64,000 nt of DNA. Origin: Pseudomonas huaxiensis. GTDB lineage: Bacteria; Pseudomonadota; Gammaproteobacteria; Pseudomonadales; Pseudomonadaceae. Positions 27,214 to 36,095 of this stretch are shown here, piece by piece (position 1 is the stretch's first letter; each line of letters opens with the position of its first letter). The DNA is taken from positions 42,866 through 106,865 of the forward strand of contig NZ_QKVL01000021.1 of the NCBI RefSeq assembly GCF_003231275.1, written 5' to 3'. The notes under the pieces were generated by a model. It had not been told where the DNA came from. It searched no databases and saw only the letters and a list, made by a program, of their open reading frames with translations. The position numbers were made by a program, and so were the translations under genes.

Positions 27214-28199
27214 AGTCGGGTCTCGGCCATCTGGTAGGCGGTTTCCAGTGCGACCTGCAGGCTGCCTGTGTCGATCTTGCCAGTGCCGGCAAGGTCCAGA
27301 GCGGTACCGTGATCCACCGAAGTACGGATGATCGGCAGGCCGAGGGTGACATTCAGTGCTGCGCCAAAGCCCTTGAACTTGAGCACGGGCAGGCCTTGGT
27401 CGTGGTACATCGCCAGCACTGCATCGCAGTGCTCCAGATATTTGGGGGTAAACAGTGTGTCGGCGGGCAACGGACCACGCAGGTCCATGCCTTCGCCACG
27501 CAGGCGTTCCAGCGTGGGCTCGATGATGTCGATTTCCTCGCGACCCAGATGGCCACCTTCGCCGGCATGCGGGTTGAGTCCGCAGACCAGGATGCGCGGA
27601 GCGGCGATACCGAATTTCTGTTGCAGGTCGGCATGCAGGATCCGCGTGACCCGCTCGAGGCGTTCGACAGTGATGGCGTCGGCCACGTCGCGCAGGGGCA
27701 GATGGGTTGTCACCAGGGCGACGCGCAGGCCGCGGGTGGCGAGCATCATGACGACCTGGGCGGTATTGGTCAGTTCGGCGAGGAATTCGGTGTGTCCGGA
27801 GAAAGCGATGCCGCTCTCGTTGATCACGCCCTTGTGTACCGGGGCGGTGATCATGCCGGCGAAGTGCCCGTCCAGGCAGCCCTGTCCGGCGCGGGTCAGG
27901 GTTTCCAGGACGAAGGCGGCGTTGGCCTTGTCCAGCGTGCCCGCGACCGCCTTGTTTGCCAGTGGCGTGTCCCAAACGTACAGGCTGCCGGCTTTGGCGG
28001 GCTGGTCGGGGAAGGCGGCGGGGCTGACGGGCAGCAGTTCGACAGCCACACCCAGTTGCGTGGCCCGCTCGGCGAGCAGGTCACGACTGGTGATGGTAAT
28101 CAGGGGATAAGGCTGGGCTTGCGAGGCGAGCAGCAGGCAAAGGTCAGGACCTATGCCGGCCGGCTCGCCGGGTGTGATGGCGAAGCGCTGAGGTTTCAC
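27210..28199 (-). CDS. pdxA: 4-hydroxythreonine-4-phosphate dehydrogenase PdxA
   Basis: PdxA oxidises 4-hydroxythreonine phosphate with NAD+ in the DXP-dependent route to vitamin B6. The 329 residues contain ITPGEPAGIGPDL at the N-terminus, the metal-binding GHTEFLAEL and the C-terminal MYHDQGLPVLKFKGFG and DHGTALDLAGTG signatures with the zinc-ligand His residues. The start is GTG (28197-28199), overlapping the surA stop in GTGA; it is coupled to rsmA downstream by ATGA. Confidence 0.96.
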   Translation of the reverse strand: MKPQRFAITPGEPAGIGPDLCLLLASQAQPYPLITITSRDLLAERATQLGVAVELLPVSPAAFPDQPAKAGSLYVWDTPLANKAVAGTLDKANAAFVLETLTRAGQGCLDGHFAGMITAPVHKGVINESGIAFSGHTEFLAELTNTAQVVMMLATRGLRVALVTTHLPLRDVADAITVERLERVTRILHADLQQKFGIAAPRILVCGLNPHAGEGGHLGREEIDIIEPTLERLRGEGMDLRGPLPADTLFTPKYLEHCDAVLAMYHDQGLPVLKFKGFGAALNVTLGLPIIRTSVDHGTALDLAGTGKIDTGSLQVALETAYQMAETRL

Positions 28200-29512
28200 T
28201 GGGCTGCCTGTTCGGCGCCAGGAAGCTTGATCTCGACGTAGGCTTCGTCGCGGATCTGACGCAGCCAGCTTTGCAGCTCTTCGTCGTACTTGCGGTTGCG
28301 CAGTACGGTCATGGCCTGTTGCTCGCGGGCCTGGGCAGTGCTGTCAGTGGCGCGACGACCAAGGACTTCAAGTACGTGCCAGCCATATTGAGTCTGGAAC
28401 GGCTTGGACACTACGCCTTGCTGGGCATGGGCCATGACTTCGCGGAACTCGGGTACCAGGGCGTTCGGGTCGATCCAGTTGAGGTCGCCGCCGTTGAGCG
28501 CCGAGCCCGGGTCTTCCGAGAAGCTCTTCGCCAGTTCGGCAAAGTCTTCACCCGCCTGGATGCGATCGTACAGACGCTGGGCCAGGACCTTGGTCTCGGC
28601 TTCGCTGCGGATTTCGCTTGGCTTGATCAGGATGTGGCGTACATGGACTTCATCACGCAGTTGGGTTTGGCCGCCGCGCTTTTCCTGCAGTTTGAGGATG
28701 ATGAAGCCGCCTGGAGTGCGGACTGGCTCGGTGACGTCGCCAACTGCCATGGACCCGAGCATCTGGTCGAATGGAGGTGGCAACTGGGCCGCTTTGCGCC
28801 AGCCCATCTCGCCGCCTTCCAGCGCGGTTTCGCTGGCCGAACGGGCGATTGCCAACTGGGCGAAGTCGGCGCCTTGCTTGAGCTGCTGATAGATCTCGCC
28901 AGCCTGACGGGCAGCGGCCTGGATCGCGTTGGAATTGGCGCTTTCCGGGGTCGGGATCAGGATGTTGGCCAGACGGTATTCTTCCGACAGCTGCACCTTG
29001 CCCAGATCCGATGCGAGGAAGTTCTTCACTTCCTGCTCGGACACCTGGATGCGCTCGGCAACCCGGCGCTGGCGTACGCGGCTGATGATCATCTCGCGAC
29101 GGACCTGCTCGCGGGCGTCATCAAAGGACAGGCCGTCATGGGCCAGGGCAGCGCGGAACTGCTCCAGGCTCATGTTGTTGCGCTGGGCGATGGTGCCGAT
29201 GGCCTGGTTGAGTTCTTCATCGGTGATGCGGATACCGGAGCGTTCGCCGATCTGCAGTTGCAGGTTTTCGACGATCAGACGTTCCAGTACCTGCTGGTCG
29301 AGCACGCTGGTAGGCGGCACCGCGCCGCCCCGCTTGGCGATGGTCTGCTGGACTTCGTGGACACGCTGGTCCAGTTGGCTCTGCATGACCACGTCGTTGT
29401 CGACGATGGCGACGATCTTGTCCAGGGTCTGCACCGCGGCGTGCGCGGTGCTGCTCAACATCACGGCGCCCAGCACTAGCGGGCGCAGACAATCAATAAG
29501 CTTGGTCTTCAC
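28196..29512 (-). CDS. surA: Periplasmic peptidyl-prolyl isomerase/chaperone SurA
   Basis: SurA escorts unfolded outer-membrane proteins, including LptD, through the periplasm. The product (438 aa) has a signal peptide with predicted cleavage after STAHA (residue about 25), an N-terminal chaperone domain, and two parvulin domains (about 180-280 and 290-390; HVRHILIKPSE and GWHVLEVLGRR segments mark the second). The GTG start at 29510-29512 encodes MKTKLIDCLRPL, the normal signal peptide; a longer frame upstream adds residues that spoil it. It overlaps the end of lptD by 20 bases. Confidence 0.95.
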   Translation of the reverse strand: MKTKLIDCLRPLVLGAVMLSSTAHAAVQTLDKIVAIVDNDVVMQSQLDQRVHEVQQTIAKRGGAVPPTSVLDQQVLERLIVENLQLQIGERSGIRITDEELNQAIGTIAQRNNMSLEQFRAALAHDGLSFDDAREQVRREMIISRVRQRRVAERIQVSEQEVKNFLASDLGKVQLSEEYRLANILIPTPESANSNAIQAAARQAGEIYQQLKQGADFAQLAIARSASETALEGGEMGWRKAAQLPPPFDQMLGSMAVGDVTEPVRTPGGFIILKLQEKRGGQTQLRDEVHVRHILIKPSEIRSEAETKVLAQRLYDRIQAGEDFAELAKSFSEDPGSALNGGDLNWIDPNALVPEFREVMAHAQQGVVSKPFQTQYGWHVLEVLGRRATDSTAQAREQQAMTVLRNRKYDEELQSWLRQIRDEAYVEIKLPGAEQAAQ

Positions 29513-32264
29513 GTGTACGGTAACCTTGAATGCCTTGATCGAGGAACGACTCAACCTTGTTGCCCACTACACCACCGAGGCCTTTCAGCACGATCTGCAG
29601 GAAGACGCCGTGGTCGCCTTTTTCGTTTTGCGGTGCGTCCTGGCTGAATTCGTCGTAATCGACCCAGTAGCGGTTGATCAGACGCAGTTTCCAGCAGCAG
29701 TTGTCGTATTCGAAACCACCCATGGCTTCCAGTGTGCGGTTCCGGTTGTAGTCGTGCTGCCAGCGGGCGATTGCGGTCCACTGCGGAACGATTGGCCACA
29801 TGACGGAGAAGTCATGTTGCTGGATCTTGTAGTAGTCCTTTACATAACCCGGTTGGCCTGGGGTCCCATAATCTCCGCCTCCCACTGACCATGTGCCGGT
29901 GGTCTGGTCGTAACGGACCAGGTCATTGCGGTAGCGGTAGCCGAAGTTGACGATCTTGTTGACGTTATCTTCAGGCTGGTAGTGGAACATGGCGCTTCCC
30001 GAACGTGTACTGCGAGTGTCCGGATCCCAGTTGAAGTCGGAAGCGACACGCCAGTCACGATTGAAGCGGAACTCGTACTCCAAGGCATAAGGAGAGACAT
30101 CAGAGGTCGAGTCCTGGCGGATTCTTCCGTCAATGCCAGGCAATTGAACCTTGCGATCCTTGAAGTACAGTGCCTGGCCAATGCTGAAGCGCTGGCGTTC
30201 GAAGCCGTTATCTTCGATCCAGCGGTTGGTGAGGCCCAGTGAGAGCTTGTTCTCGTCACCGATACGGTCATTGCCGCTGAAGCGGTTGTCGCGGAACAGA
30301 GAGGAATAGTTGAAGGTCGACTCGCTGGTGTCGAAGATCGGGATATCGCTCTGATCTTTGTATGGCACGTAGAGGTAGTACAGGCGTGGCTCAAGGGTCT
30401 GACGGTAGTTTGTGCCGAACCACTGCGTGTTGCGATCGAAGTACAGGCCGCTGTCCAGGCTAGCGATCGGGACACTCCGGCTAGGGCTTTGGTCGAAGCT
30501 GGTAACCTGATTTCTGCCTCTCGAATCCAGGTCCAGGTCGTACTGGGTATAGACATACTTCAGTGTCGGCCTGAGGAAACCGTAGGTCCAGTCCATCGGC
30601 AAGCTGACTTCCGGTGCCAGGTTGACCCTGTTGCCGTTGGCCCGGGCCAAGCCTGATACGTTGTTGTCATACCAAGAGGACAGTTCGCCCTTTTCGTTAC
30701 TGAAGTTGCCGGTACGCAGGCTGCGCTCAAAACGCACGAACTCGGTGTTGTACGCGAAATTCAGACCCGCCGGTTTGTAAGGCAGCGCGCCGTAAGCGAA
30801 CACGTGTGGAAGGCGGTCATAGGGTGTAATCGTCGAGATATTCGCCATCTCATAGGCATTGACGCTCAAACCAGCTGTGAAGCTATCACCGCGCCAGCTC
30901 AGGCCAGCGCGCTGATTGACGTACTCGGTGCTTTCCACGCCGATCTGGTCCGACTCCAGATCCTGGAAGTAGTAAGGATCGCTGATGTCGGTGTAGTCGA
31001 CTTCAGTCAGCAGGCGCGAATCCAGGCCACCTTTGTGTTGCCAGTTGACCATCCAGCGCTGGTCCTTGTAATCGGACATCTTGTTGCGCTCATCATCCTT
31101 GTCATTCAACCACGCCCCACCAAACTGGCCTTCGCTGGACTTGGTCAGGTAGCGAAACTCGCCTTCCATCAGCAAGCCGCGTTTGGCCATGTAGCGTGGG
31201 TACAGGGTGGCGTCGTAGTTAGGCGCCAGGTTGAAGTAGTACGGCGTGACCAGCATGAAGCCGGTGTCGCTGCTGGTGCTGAAGGACGGTGGCAGGAAGC
31301 CGGACTGGCGACGATCGTCGATCGGGAAGTAGATATACGGGGTGTAGAACACCGGAACATCTTTGACCCGCAGGGTGACGTTGGTCGCGGTACCGAAACC
31401 GGTAGCCGGGTTCAAGGTGATGTTGTTGCCCTTGAGCTGCCAGGCGTTGCTGTTCGGCTCACAGGTGGTATAGGTACCGTCCTTGAGGCGAATGATGGCG
31501 TTCTCGGCACGCTTGGCGTACAGCGCGTTACCGCGGATGCGCGATTTGTGCATCACGTATTCGGCGTTGTCGACCTTGGCTTCACCGGTGTCGAGCTGGA
31601 TGTCGGCGTGGTCGCCCACTACCAGCGAACCGTTGTCGCGAATCTTCACGTTGCCGCTCAGCTCGCCGCGATTCTCGGCCTGATACAGGTTGGCCTCGTC
31701 GGCCTCGACCTGCATGCTGCCCTGGCGCATGACCACATCACCCGCGAGGGTGGCGATCTGCTGTTCCTGCTGGTAGCGGGAAACCTTGGCGCCGATGAAG
31801 GTTGGCGACTCGTCTTTAGGCGTGCTGTCGTCCATGCCCGGGCGGGTGGGTTCGATATAGGCACCGGAGCAATACGGACCGGCCTCGGCGAGTTGCGCCG
31901 CGGTCAGCTTGTCGCGCGGAACCCAGTCCAGATGGCTGTAGTCGGCGCTGCGGGACTTCAGTCCACGACCTTTGCTCTCGGTCACCAGCGCGGTGCTGGT
32001 GCCTTTCGCTTCGGCAGTGCCTGCGGCGACCTGCTCTGGCGTGGCATTGGCCGAACTGACGGCCGCACCGTCGTGCACCGGGCGCGGCGGAAGGGCGTTC
32101 ACGCTGGTCTTGGGCTTGCAGTCCCAGCTACCGGAAGCGGAAACTTGGCAGTCGAACTGCTCGGCGGCCACCACGTACGACGTGGCCAGGGGTTGCAGTG
32201 CCAGCAAACCGCCGGTGACCAGCAACGGGAATTTTCTACGAAACGCGGGGGATTTCAATGCCAT
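29493..32264 (-). CDS. lptD: LPS-assembly protein LptD
   Basis: LptD is the outer-membrane barrel that, with LptE, places lipopolysaccharide in the outer leaflet. The 923-residue precursor has a signal peptide (to about residue 33, YVVAA), an N-terminal OstA/jellyroll domain that meets LptA, and a large beta-barrel. Cys residues that form the structural disulfides are visible: FDCQVSASGSWDCKP near the N-terminus, TCEPNSN, and the adjacent pair in YDNCCWKLRL near the C-terminus. ATG 32264 begins MALKSPAFRRKFPLL; the open frame continues far upstream but overlaps amgK on the other strand. It is the first gene of the surA-pdxA-rsmA-apaGH-glpE run. Confidence 0.96.
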   Translation of the reverse strand: MALKSPAFRRKFPLLVTGGLLALQPLATSYVVAAEQFDCQVSASGSWDCKPKTSVNALPPRPVHDGAAVSSANATPEQVAAGTAEAKGTSTALVTESKGRGLKSRSADYSHLDWVPRDKLTAAQLAEAGPYCSGAYIEPTRPGMDDSTPKDESPTFIGAKVSRYQQEQQIATLAGDVVMRQGSMQVEADEANLYQAENRGELSGNVKIRDNGSLVVGDHADIQLDTGEAKVDNAEYVMHKSRIRGNALYAKRAENAIIRLKDGTYTTCEPNSNAWQLKGNNITLNPATGFGTATNVTLRVKDVPVFYTPYIYFPIDDRRQSGFLPPSFSTSSDTGFMLVTPYYFNLAPNYDATLYPRYMAKRGLLMEGEFRYLTKSSEGQFGGAWLNDKDDERNKMSDYKDQRWMVNWQHKGGLDSRLLTEVDYTDISDPYYFQDLESDQIGVESTEYVNQRAGLSWRGDSFTAGLSVNAYEMANISTITPYDRLPHVFAYGALPYKPAGLNFAYNTEFVRFERSLRTGNFSNEKGELSSWYDNNVSGLARANGNRVNLAPEVSLPMDWTYGFLRPTLKYVYTQYDLDLDSRGRNQVTSFDQSPSRSVPIASLDSGLYFDRNTQWFGTNYRQTLEPRLYYLYVPYKDQSDIPIFDTSESTFNYSSLFRDNRFSGNDRIGDENKLSLGLTNRWIEDNGFERQRFSIGQALYFKDRKVQLPGIDGRIRQDSTSDVSPYALEYEFRFNRDWRVASDFNWDPDTRSTRSGSAMFHYQPEDNVNKIVNFGYRYRNDLVRYDQTTGTWSVGGGDYGTPGQPGYVKDYYKIQQHDFSVMWPIVPQWTAIARWQHDYNRNRTLEAMGGFEYDNCCWKLRLINRYWVDYDEFSQDAPQNEKGDHGVFLQIVLKGLGGVVGNKVESFLDQGIQGYRTREDQAY

Positions 32265-32549
32265 CTTATTAGTCCGGGCTTCCTGCGTGCCATCTGCCCG
32301 CGTGTGGGGCCGCACGCCTCTCGATGGTCTGAAAAAGATGCTGGATAATAAAGCATGACCCGCTTGGCGGCTAGGCTCTCTACGAAATGCGTCCCGGCTC
32401 GCTTGCGTTGCGTTGTAAATGCGCTCGGAATGCCCATCTACAACCGGTAAAGTCGGGCGCGCCCGCGGCCTTCGTTGCCTGTTTTGGCCTTGTCTGGCCT
32501 TCGTTCGAATACATTTTTCCAGAGCCCTGGGCCGTTGGAGACCCTTGTA

Positions 32550-33575
32550 ATGCCCGATCACGATGTACGTCTGCAGCACCTCAACGTCTGGCTCGATGAG
32601 CAACTTGCACGTCTTTTCCAACAGCAGGGCTGGGGTCCGGTCCCCGCAGGTAGCCTGACGGCCGCCAGCAGCGATGCGAGTTTCCGCCGCTACTTCCGCT
32701 GGCAGGCCGATGGCCGCAGCTTCATCGTGATGGATGCACCGCCGCCCCAGGAGAACTGCCGGCCTTTCGTCGAAATCGCCCGCCTGCTGGCCAGTGCCAA
32801 TGTCAATGTGCCGGTTATTCATGGTGAAGACCTGGAGCGCGGCTTCCTTTTGCTGAGCGACCTGGGCAACCAGACCTACCTTGATGTGATCGACAGCAGC
32901 AATGCCGACGCCTTGTTCCACGACGCGATCGACGCACTGCTCGCCTTCCAGCACCTGCCCATGGACGCTCCGCTGCCGAGCTACGACGTGGCGCTGCTGC
33001 GCCGCGAGCTTGAGTTGTTCCCCGAGTGGTATGTCGGCCGCGAGCTCAACGTGACCCTTGATGAGCAGCAGGCCGCAGCCTGGCAGCGCATCAGCAGCCT
33101 GCTGATCGACAGCGCCCTGGCCCAGCCGAAGGTCCTGGTGCATCGCGACTATATGCCGCGCAATCTGATGCGCAGCGTGCCGAACCCAGGCGTCTTGGAC
33201 TTCCAGGACGCCGTCTACGGTCCGGTCACCTATGACATCACCTGCCTGTTCAAGGACGCCTTCCTCAGTTGGCCGCAGCCGCAGGTGCTCGGCTGGCTGC
33301 GCGACTACTGGCAACGTGCCCAGGCCGAGGGCATCCCGGTGCAGGCGGATTTCGAGGACTTCCATCGCGCCAGCGACCTGATGGGTGTGCAGCGCCATCT
33401 GAAAGTGATCGGGATCTTCGCCCGTATCTGTCACCGCGATGGCAAGCCGCGCTACCTCGCCGACGTGCCGCGTTTCTTTGCCTATATAGATGAAGTGATT
33501 TCCCGGCGGCCGGAGTTGGCCGAACTGGGCGAATTGATCACCCGTCTTCGTGCGACCGCGGAGGCGCGCCCATGA
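32550..33575 (+). CDS. amgK: N-acetylmuramate/N-acetylglucosamine kinase AmgK
   Basis: AmgK phosphorylates MurNAc (and GlcNAc) at C1, in the MurNAc salvage route that bypasses de novo UDP-MurNAc synthesis and gives intrinsic fosfomycin tolerance. The 341-residue protein has an aminoglycoside-phosphotransferase fold: the SSDASFRRYFRW nucleotide region, the HRDYMPRNLM catalytic loop and the DFQDAVYGPVTYD metal site. ATG 32550 is used; longer frames lack family support. It overlaps murU by four bases (ATGA) and is divergent from lptD. Confidence 0.95.
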   Translation: MPDHDVRLQHLNVWLDEQLARLFQQQGWGPVPAGSLTAASSDASFRRYFRWQADGRSFIVMDAPPPQENCRPFVEIARLLASANVNVPVIHGEDLERGFLLLSDLGNQTYLDVIDSSNADALFHDAIDALLAFQHLPMDAPLPSYDVALLRRELELFPEWYVGRELNVTLDEQQAAAWQRISSLLIDSALAQPKVLVHRDYMPRNLMRSVPNPGVLDFQDAVYGPVTYDITCLFKDAFLSWPQPQVLGWLRDYWQRAQAEGIPVQADFEDFHRASDLMGVQRHLKVIGIFARICHRDGKPRYLADVPRFFAYIDEVISRRPELAELGELITRLRATAEARP

Positions 33576-34243
33576 AGGCGATGATCCTCGCGGCCGGCAA
33601 GGGCGAACGTATGCGTCCGCTGACCCTGCACACACCAAAGCCGCTGGTGCCGGTGGCGGGTGTGCCGTTGATCGAATATCACCTGCGCGCGCTTGCGGCG
33701 GCAGGATTCACCGACGTCGTCATCAATCATGCCTGGCTCGGCCAGCAGATTGAGGACCACCTCGGCGATGGTTCGCGCTGGGGGCTGAGCATCCGCTTCT
33801 CCGCCGAGGGCGAGCCGCTGGAAACCGGTGGCGGGATCTTCAAGGCCTTGCCGCTGCTGGGTGATGAGCCGTTCGTGCTGGTCAACGGTGATATCTGGAC
33901 CGACTACGACTTCACCCGCCTGCGCCAGCCGCTGCAAGGACAGGCGCATCTGGTGCTGGTGGACAATCCCGGGCATCACGGCGCCGGCGATTTCCGTCTG
34001 GCTGCCGGAGAGGTGCGCGATGGTGAGGGTGCCAGCGATACCCTGACCTACAGCGGTATCGCCGTGATCCATCCGGCGCTGTTCGCCGGTTGTCAGGCGG
34101 GTGCGTTCAAATTGGCTCCGCTGCTGCGTCACGCGATGGCTTGCGGTCAGGTCAGTGGTGAGCATTTTCGTGGGCACTGGGTGGATGTCGGGACGCTTGA
34201 GCGTCTTGCCGAAGTCGAGCACCTGCTCGCTGAGCAGCGCTGA
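33572..34243 (+). CDS. murU: N-acetylmuramate alpha-1-phosphate uridylyltransferase MurU
   Basis: MurU turns MurNAc-1-phosphate and UTP into UDP-MurNAc, the step after AmgK. The 223-residue enzyme has the sugar nucleotidyltransferase signature MILAAGKGERMRPLT...KPLVPVAG at the start, the VNGDIWTDYDF metal-binding Asp, and a short C-terminal HWVDVGTLERLAEVE segment. It is the second gene of amgK-murU and is coupled to it by ATGA. Confidence 0.95.
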   Translation: MKAMILAAGKGERMRPLTLHTPKPLVPVAGVPLIEYHLRALAAAGFTDVVINHAWLGQQIEDHLGDGSRWGLSIRFSAEGEPLETGGGIFKALPLLGDEPFVLVNGDIWTDYDFTRLRQPLQGQAHLVLVDNPGHHGAGDFRLAAGEVRDGEGASDTLTYSGIAVIHPALFAGCQAGAFKLAPLLRHAMACGQVSGEHFRGHWVDVGTLERLAEVEHLLAEQR

Positions 34244-34244
34244 G

Positions 34245-35006
34245 ATGTTGTGGCCGAGCACAGTGATTGGTGCCGGAGCCGGCTTTGCCCTCGCCAGTAT
34301 TCCTGGCGCGTTGTTGGGGGCGTTGCTCGGCCAGGCGATGGACCGCCGACTGCAATTGCACAGTTGGGCGCACCTGCGGGAAAAGCTGGGCGGGCGCCCG
34401 GTGCTGCGGGATGACGAAGTGCTGTTCGTGCTACTGGGGCGCCTTGCCAAAAGCGGCGGCCGGGTGCTCGAAGGGCATATTCAACAGGCGCGCCACGAAA
34501 TGCAGCGGCTGGAGCTGGACACCGCCGGCCGCAAGAAGGCCATCGACGCGTTCAATCGCGGCAAGGCAGGGCGCGAAAAAGTGGACGGGCACCTGCGCCG
34601 CCTGAAGGAACAGCCGCATGCCGCCGAAGGCGTATTGCGTGCCTGTTGCCGCATGGCCTGGGCCGAAGGCCGTGCCGGGCGCGAACAGAAGGAACTGCTG
34701 GTGAGCTGGGGGCAGCAACTGGGCTGGTCGGCGGCCAAGGTGCAAGCCCTGGCGGGTGACTACGAGCCGCGCAAAGCCGCGCTTGAGGGCCCTGGCAGTT
34801 ATCCCGAGGCGTTGCGCTTGCTCGGCGTGACAGCGGAGGCCGAGCCCGGCCAGATCAAGCAAGCCTACCGGCGCCTGCTGAGCCGCCATCACCCGGACAA
34901 GCTGCAAGGCAGCGGCGCCAGCCCGGCCCGGGTCCGCGAGGCGACCGAGCGCACGCGGGAACTGCATCAGGCTTACTCAATCATCCGCAAGCGCCACGGT
35001 TTTTAG
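34245..35006 (+). CDS. TerB and J-domain co-chaperone, DjlA-like
   Basis: The 253-residue protein starts with a short hydrophobic stretch (VIGAGAGFALASIPGALLGA) that could anchor it in the membrane. A TerB-like helical domain (about 50-165) follows, then a C-terminal J domain with the HPD motif in SRHHPDKLQ. Its architecture is that of DjlA, a DnaK co-chaperone. It starts one base after the murU stop and probably forms the third gene of that transcript, as PA0598 does in P. aeruginosa. The client is unknown. Confidence 0.85.
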   Translation: MLWPSTVIGAGAGFALASIPGALLGALLGQAMDRRLQLHSWAHLREKLGGRPVLRDDEVLFVLLGRLAKSGGRVLEGHIQQARHEMQRLELDTAGRKKAIDAFNRGKAGREKVDGHLRRLKEQPHAAEGVLRACCRMAWAEGRAGREQKELLVSWGQQLGWSAAKVQALAGDYEPRKAALEGPGSYPEALRLLGVTAEAEPGQIKQAYRRLLSRHHPDKLQGSGASPARVREATERTRELHQAYSIIRKRHGF

Positions 35007-36001
35007 TCCACCTGACTCGGGCTCAACCATCCGCGAATCCGCCTGAACAACTGCTCCTGCTCTGCAGTGCGGTTGCCGGGCATCGCGGTCAATGCCACTT
35101 GCCGGTAGTTGCTGTCCTTGAGCCGCTTGCTGGCCTGCAGGCGTTGTCTTGCTGCCTGGCGGGCCTGTTCCTGATCGCTGTAGTAGAAGTCGGCGGTCGG
35201 CACTTTCAGCGACGGGGTCAGGCTGTCCAGGCTGTGTTCGGCCTTCGACGGTGTTTGTGCGGCCACCAGCACCAGCTTCTGCACCTGGGCCGGCTGGCGT
35301 TCGCTCAGGTAACGGGTCGCCCAATAGGCGCCGCTGCCATTTCCGATCACGACAATACTGCGCGCGTTCTGCTGCTGGGCGTAGGCCACGGCGGCATCGA
35401 GGCGGGCGAAAATCCGTTCGGCGTCGGTGCTGTCACTGCTCGCACCACCGCCCGCGACACCCGGTGCGTCCGGAGTTTCCGCTTCCGGCGCAGTGGCCTG
35501 GGCGATGTTGGCGTTGGCGTCGGCGGGCGTGTCTTTCGCCGGTGCAGCTTTGCTGGTGTCAGCGGCTTCCGGTGCGGGTGCGGGACTTTCGCTACGGGCA
35601 ACCGGGCTTTCGGTCAGCAGGTCGGGTAGTGACAGACTCAGGGTGCCCCACTCGGCATCGGGAAACTTGCGCCGCAGCGGGCCGACGGTCTTCGGCCAGT
35701 CGGCGGTTTCTCCAGCGCCGGCCAGAATTACCAGAACACCATGGGGAGAAGGGCTATTGGCCGGCTTCCACAAGGCCAGGAAGTTATCGCTGCCGGCTTG
35801 CAGGGTTTGCTGTTCTTCCTTGGGCACCTGGCGCTCCAGCGCCAGCGCGTCTTCCTGGCTCCGCTCGGCCAGCGGCTGACGTTGAACTGCGGCGGCGTCC
35901 TTCGTGGTTTCTGGCGTTTTGCCATCCTCGGCGAGCACGGTACACGGTAGTATCAAGGTCAGGCATAACGTAGGAAGCGTCGTGCGATAGAGTGAGAGCA
36001 T
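35003..36001 (-). CDS. DUF3530 family secreted protein with alpha/beta-hydrolase-like features
   Basis: The 332-residue product has a signal peptide (MLSLYRTTLPTLCLTLILPC, cleavage near VLA) and so is likely periplasmic. A nucleophile-elbow-like GNGSGAYWATRYL motif occurs near residue 220 and a VLVILAGAGETADWP strand near residue 80, consistent with a serine alpha/beta hydrolase. A long Ala/Pro/Glu/Asp-rich linker (about residues 130-195) interrupts the fold. The function is unknown. Its end overlaps the end of the DjlA-like gene by four bases, convergently. Confidence 0.8.
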   Translation of the reverse strand: MLSLYRTTLPTLCLTLILPCTVLAEDGKTPETTKDAAAVQRQPLAERSQEDALALERQVPKEEQQTLQAGSDNFLALWKPANSPSPHGVLVILAGAGETADWPKTVGPLRRKFPDAEWGTLSLSLPDLLTESPVARSESPAPAPEAADTSKAAPAKDTPADANANIAQATAPEAETPDAPGVAGGGASSDSTDAERIFARLDAAVAYAQQQNARSIVVIGNGSGAYWATRYLSERQPAQVQKLVLVAAQTPSKAEHSLDSLTPSLKVPTADFYYSDQEQARQAARQRLQASKRLKDSNYRQVALTAMPGNRTAEQEQLFRRIRGWLSPSQVD

Positions 36002-36095
36002 TGATCGATCCAGGCCAGAATGATACCGGCAGCCTAATGGTATTTGTCCGGGACGGCCACGCCTCGCGACCGTCCTTCTATTGACGAGATTCAAG

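Noticed and set aside
32265..33638. Upstream extension of the lptD frame
   Set aside because: The added residues run antisense through amgK, and the family start with its signal peptide is at 32264.
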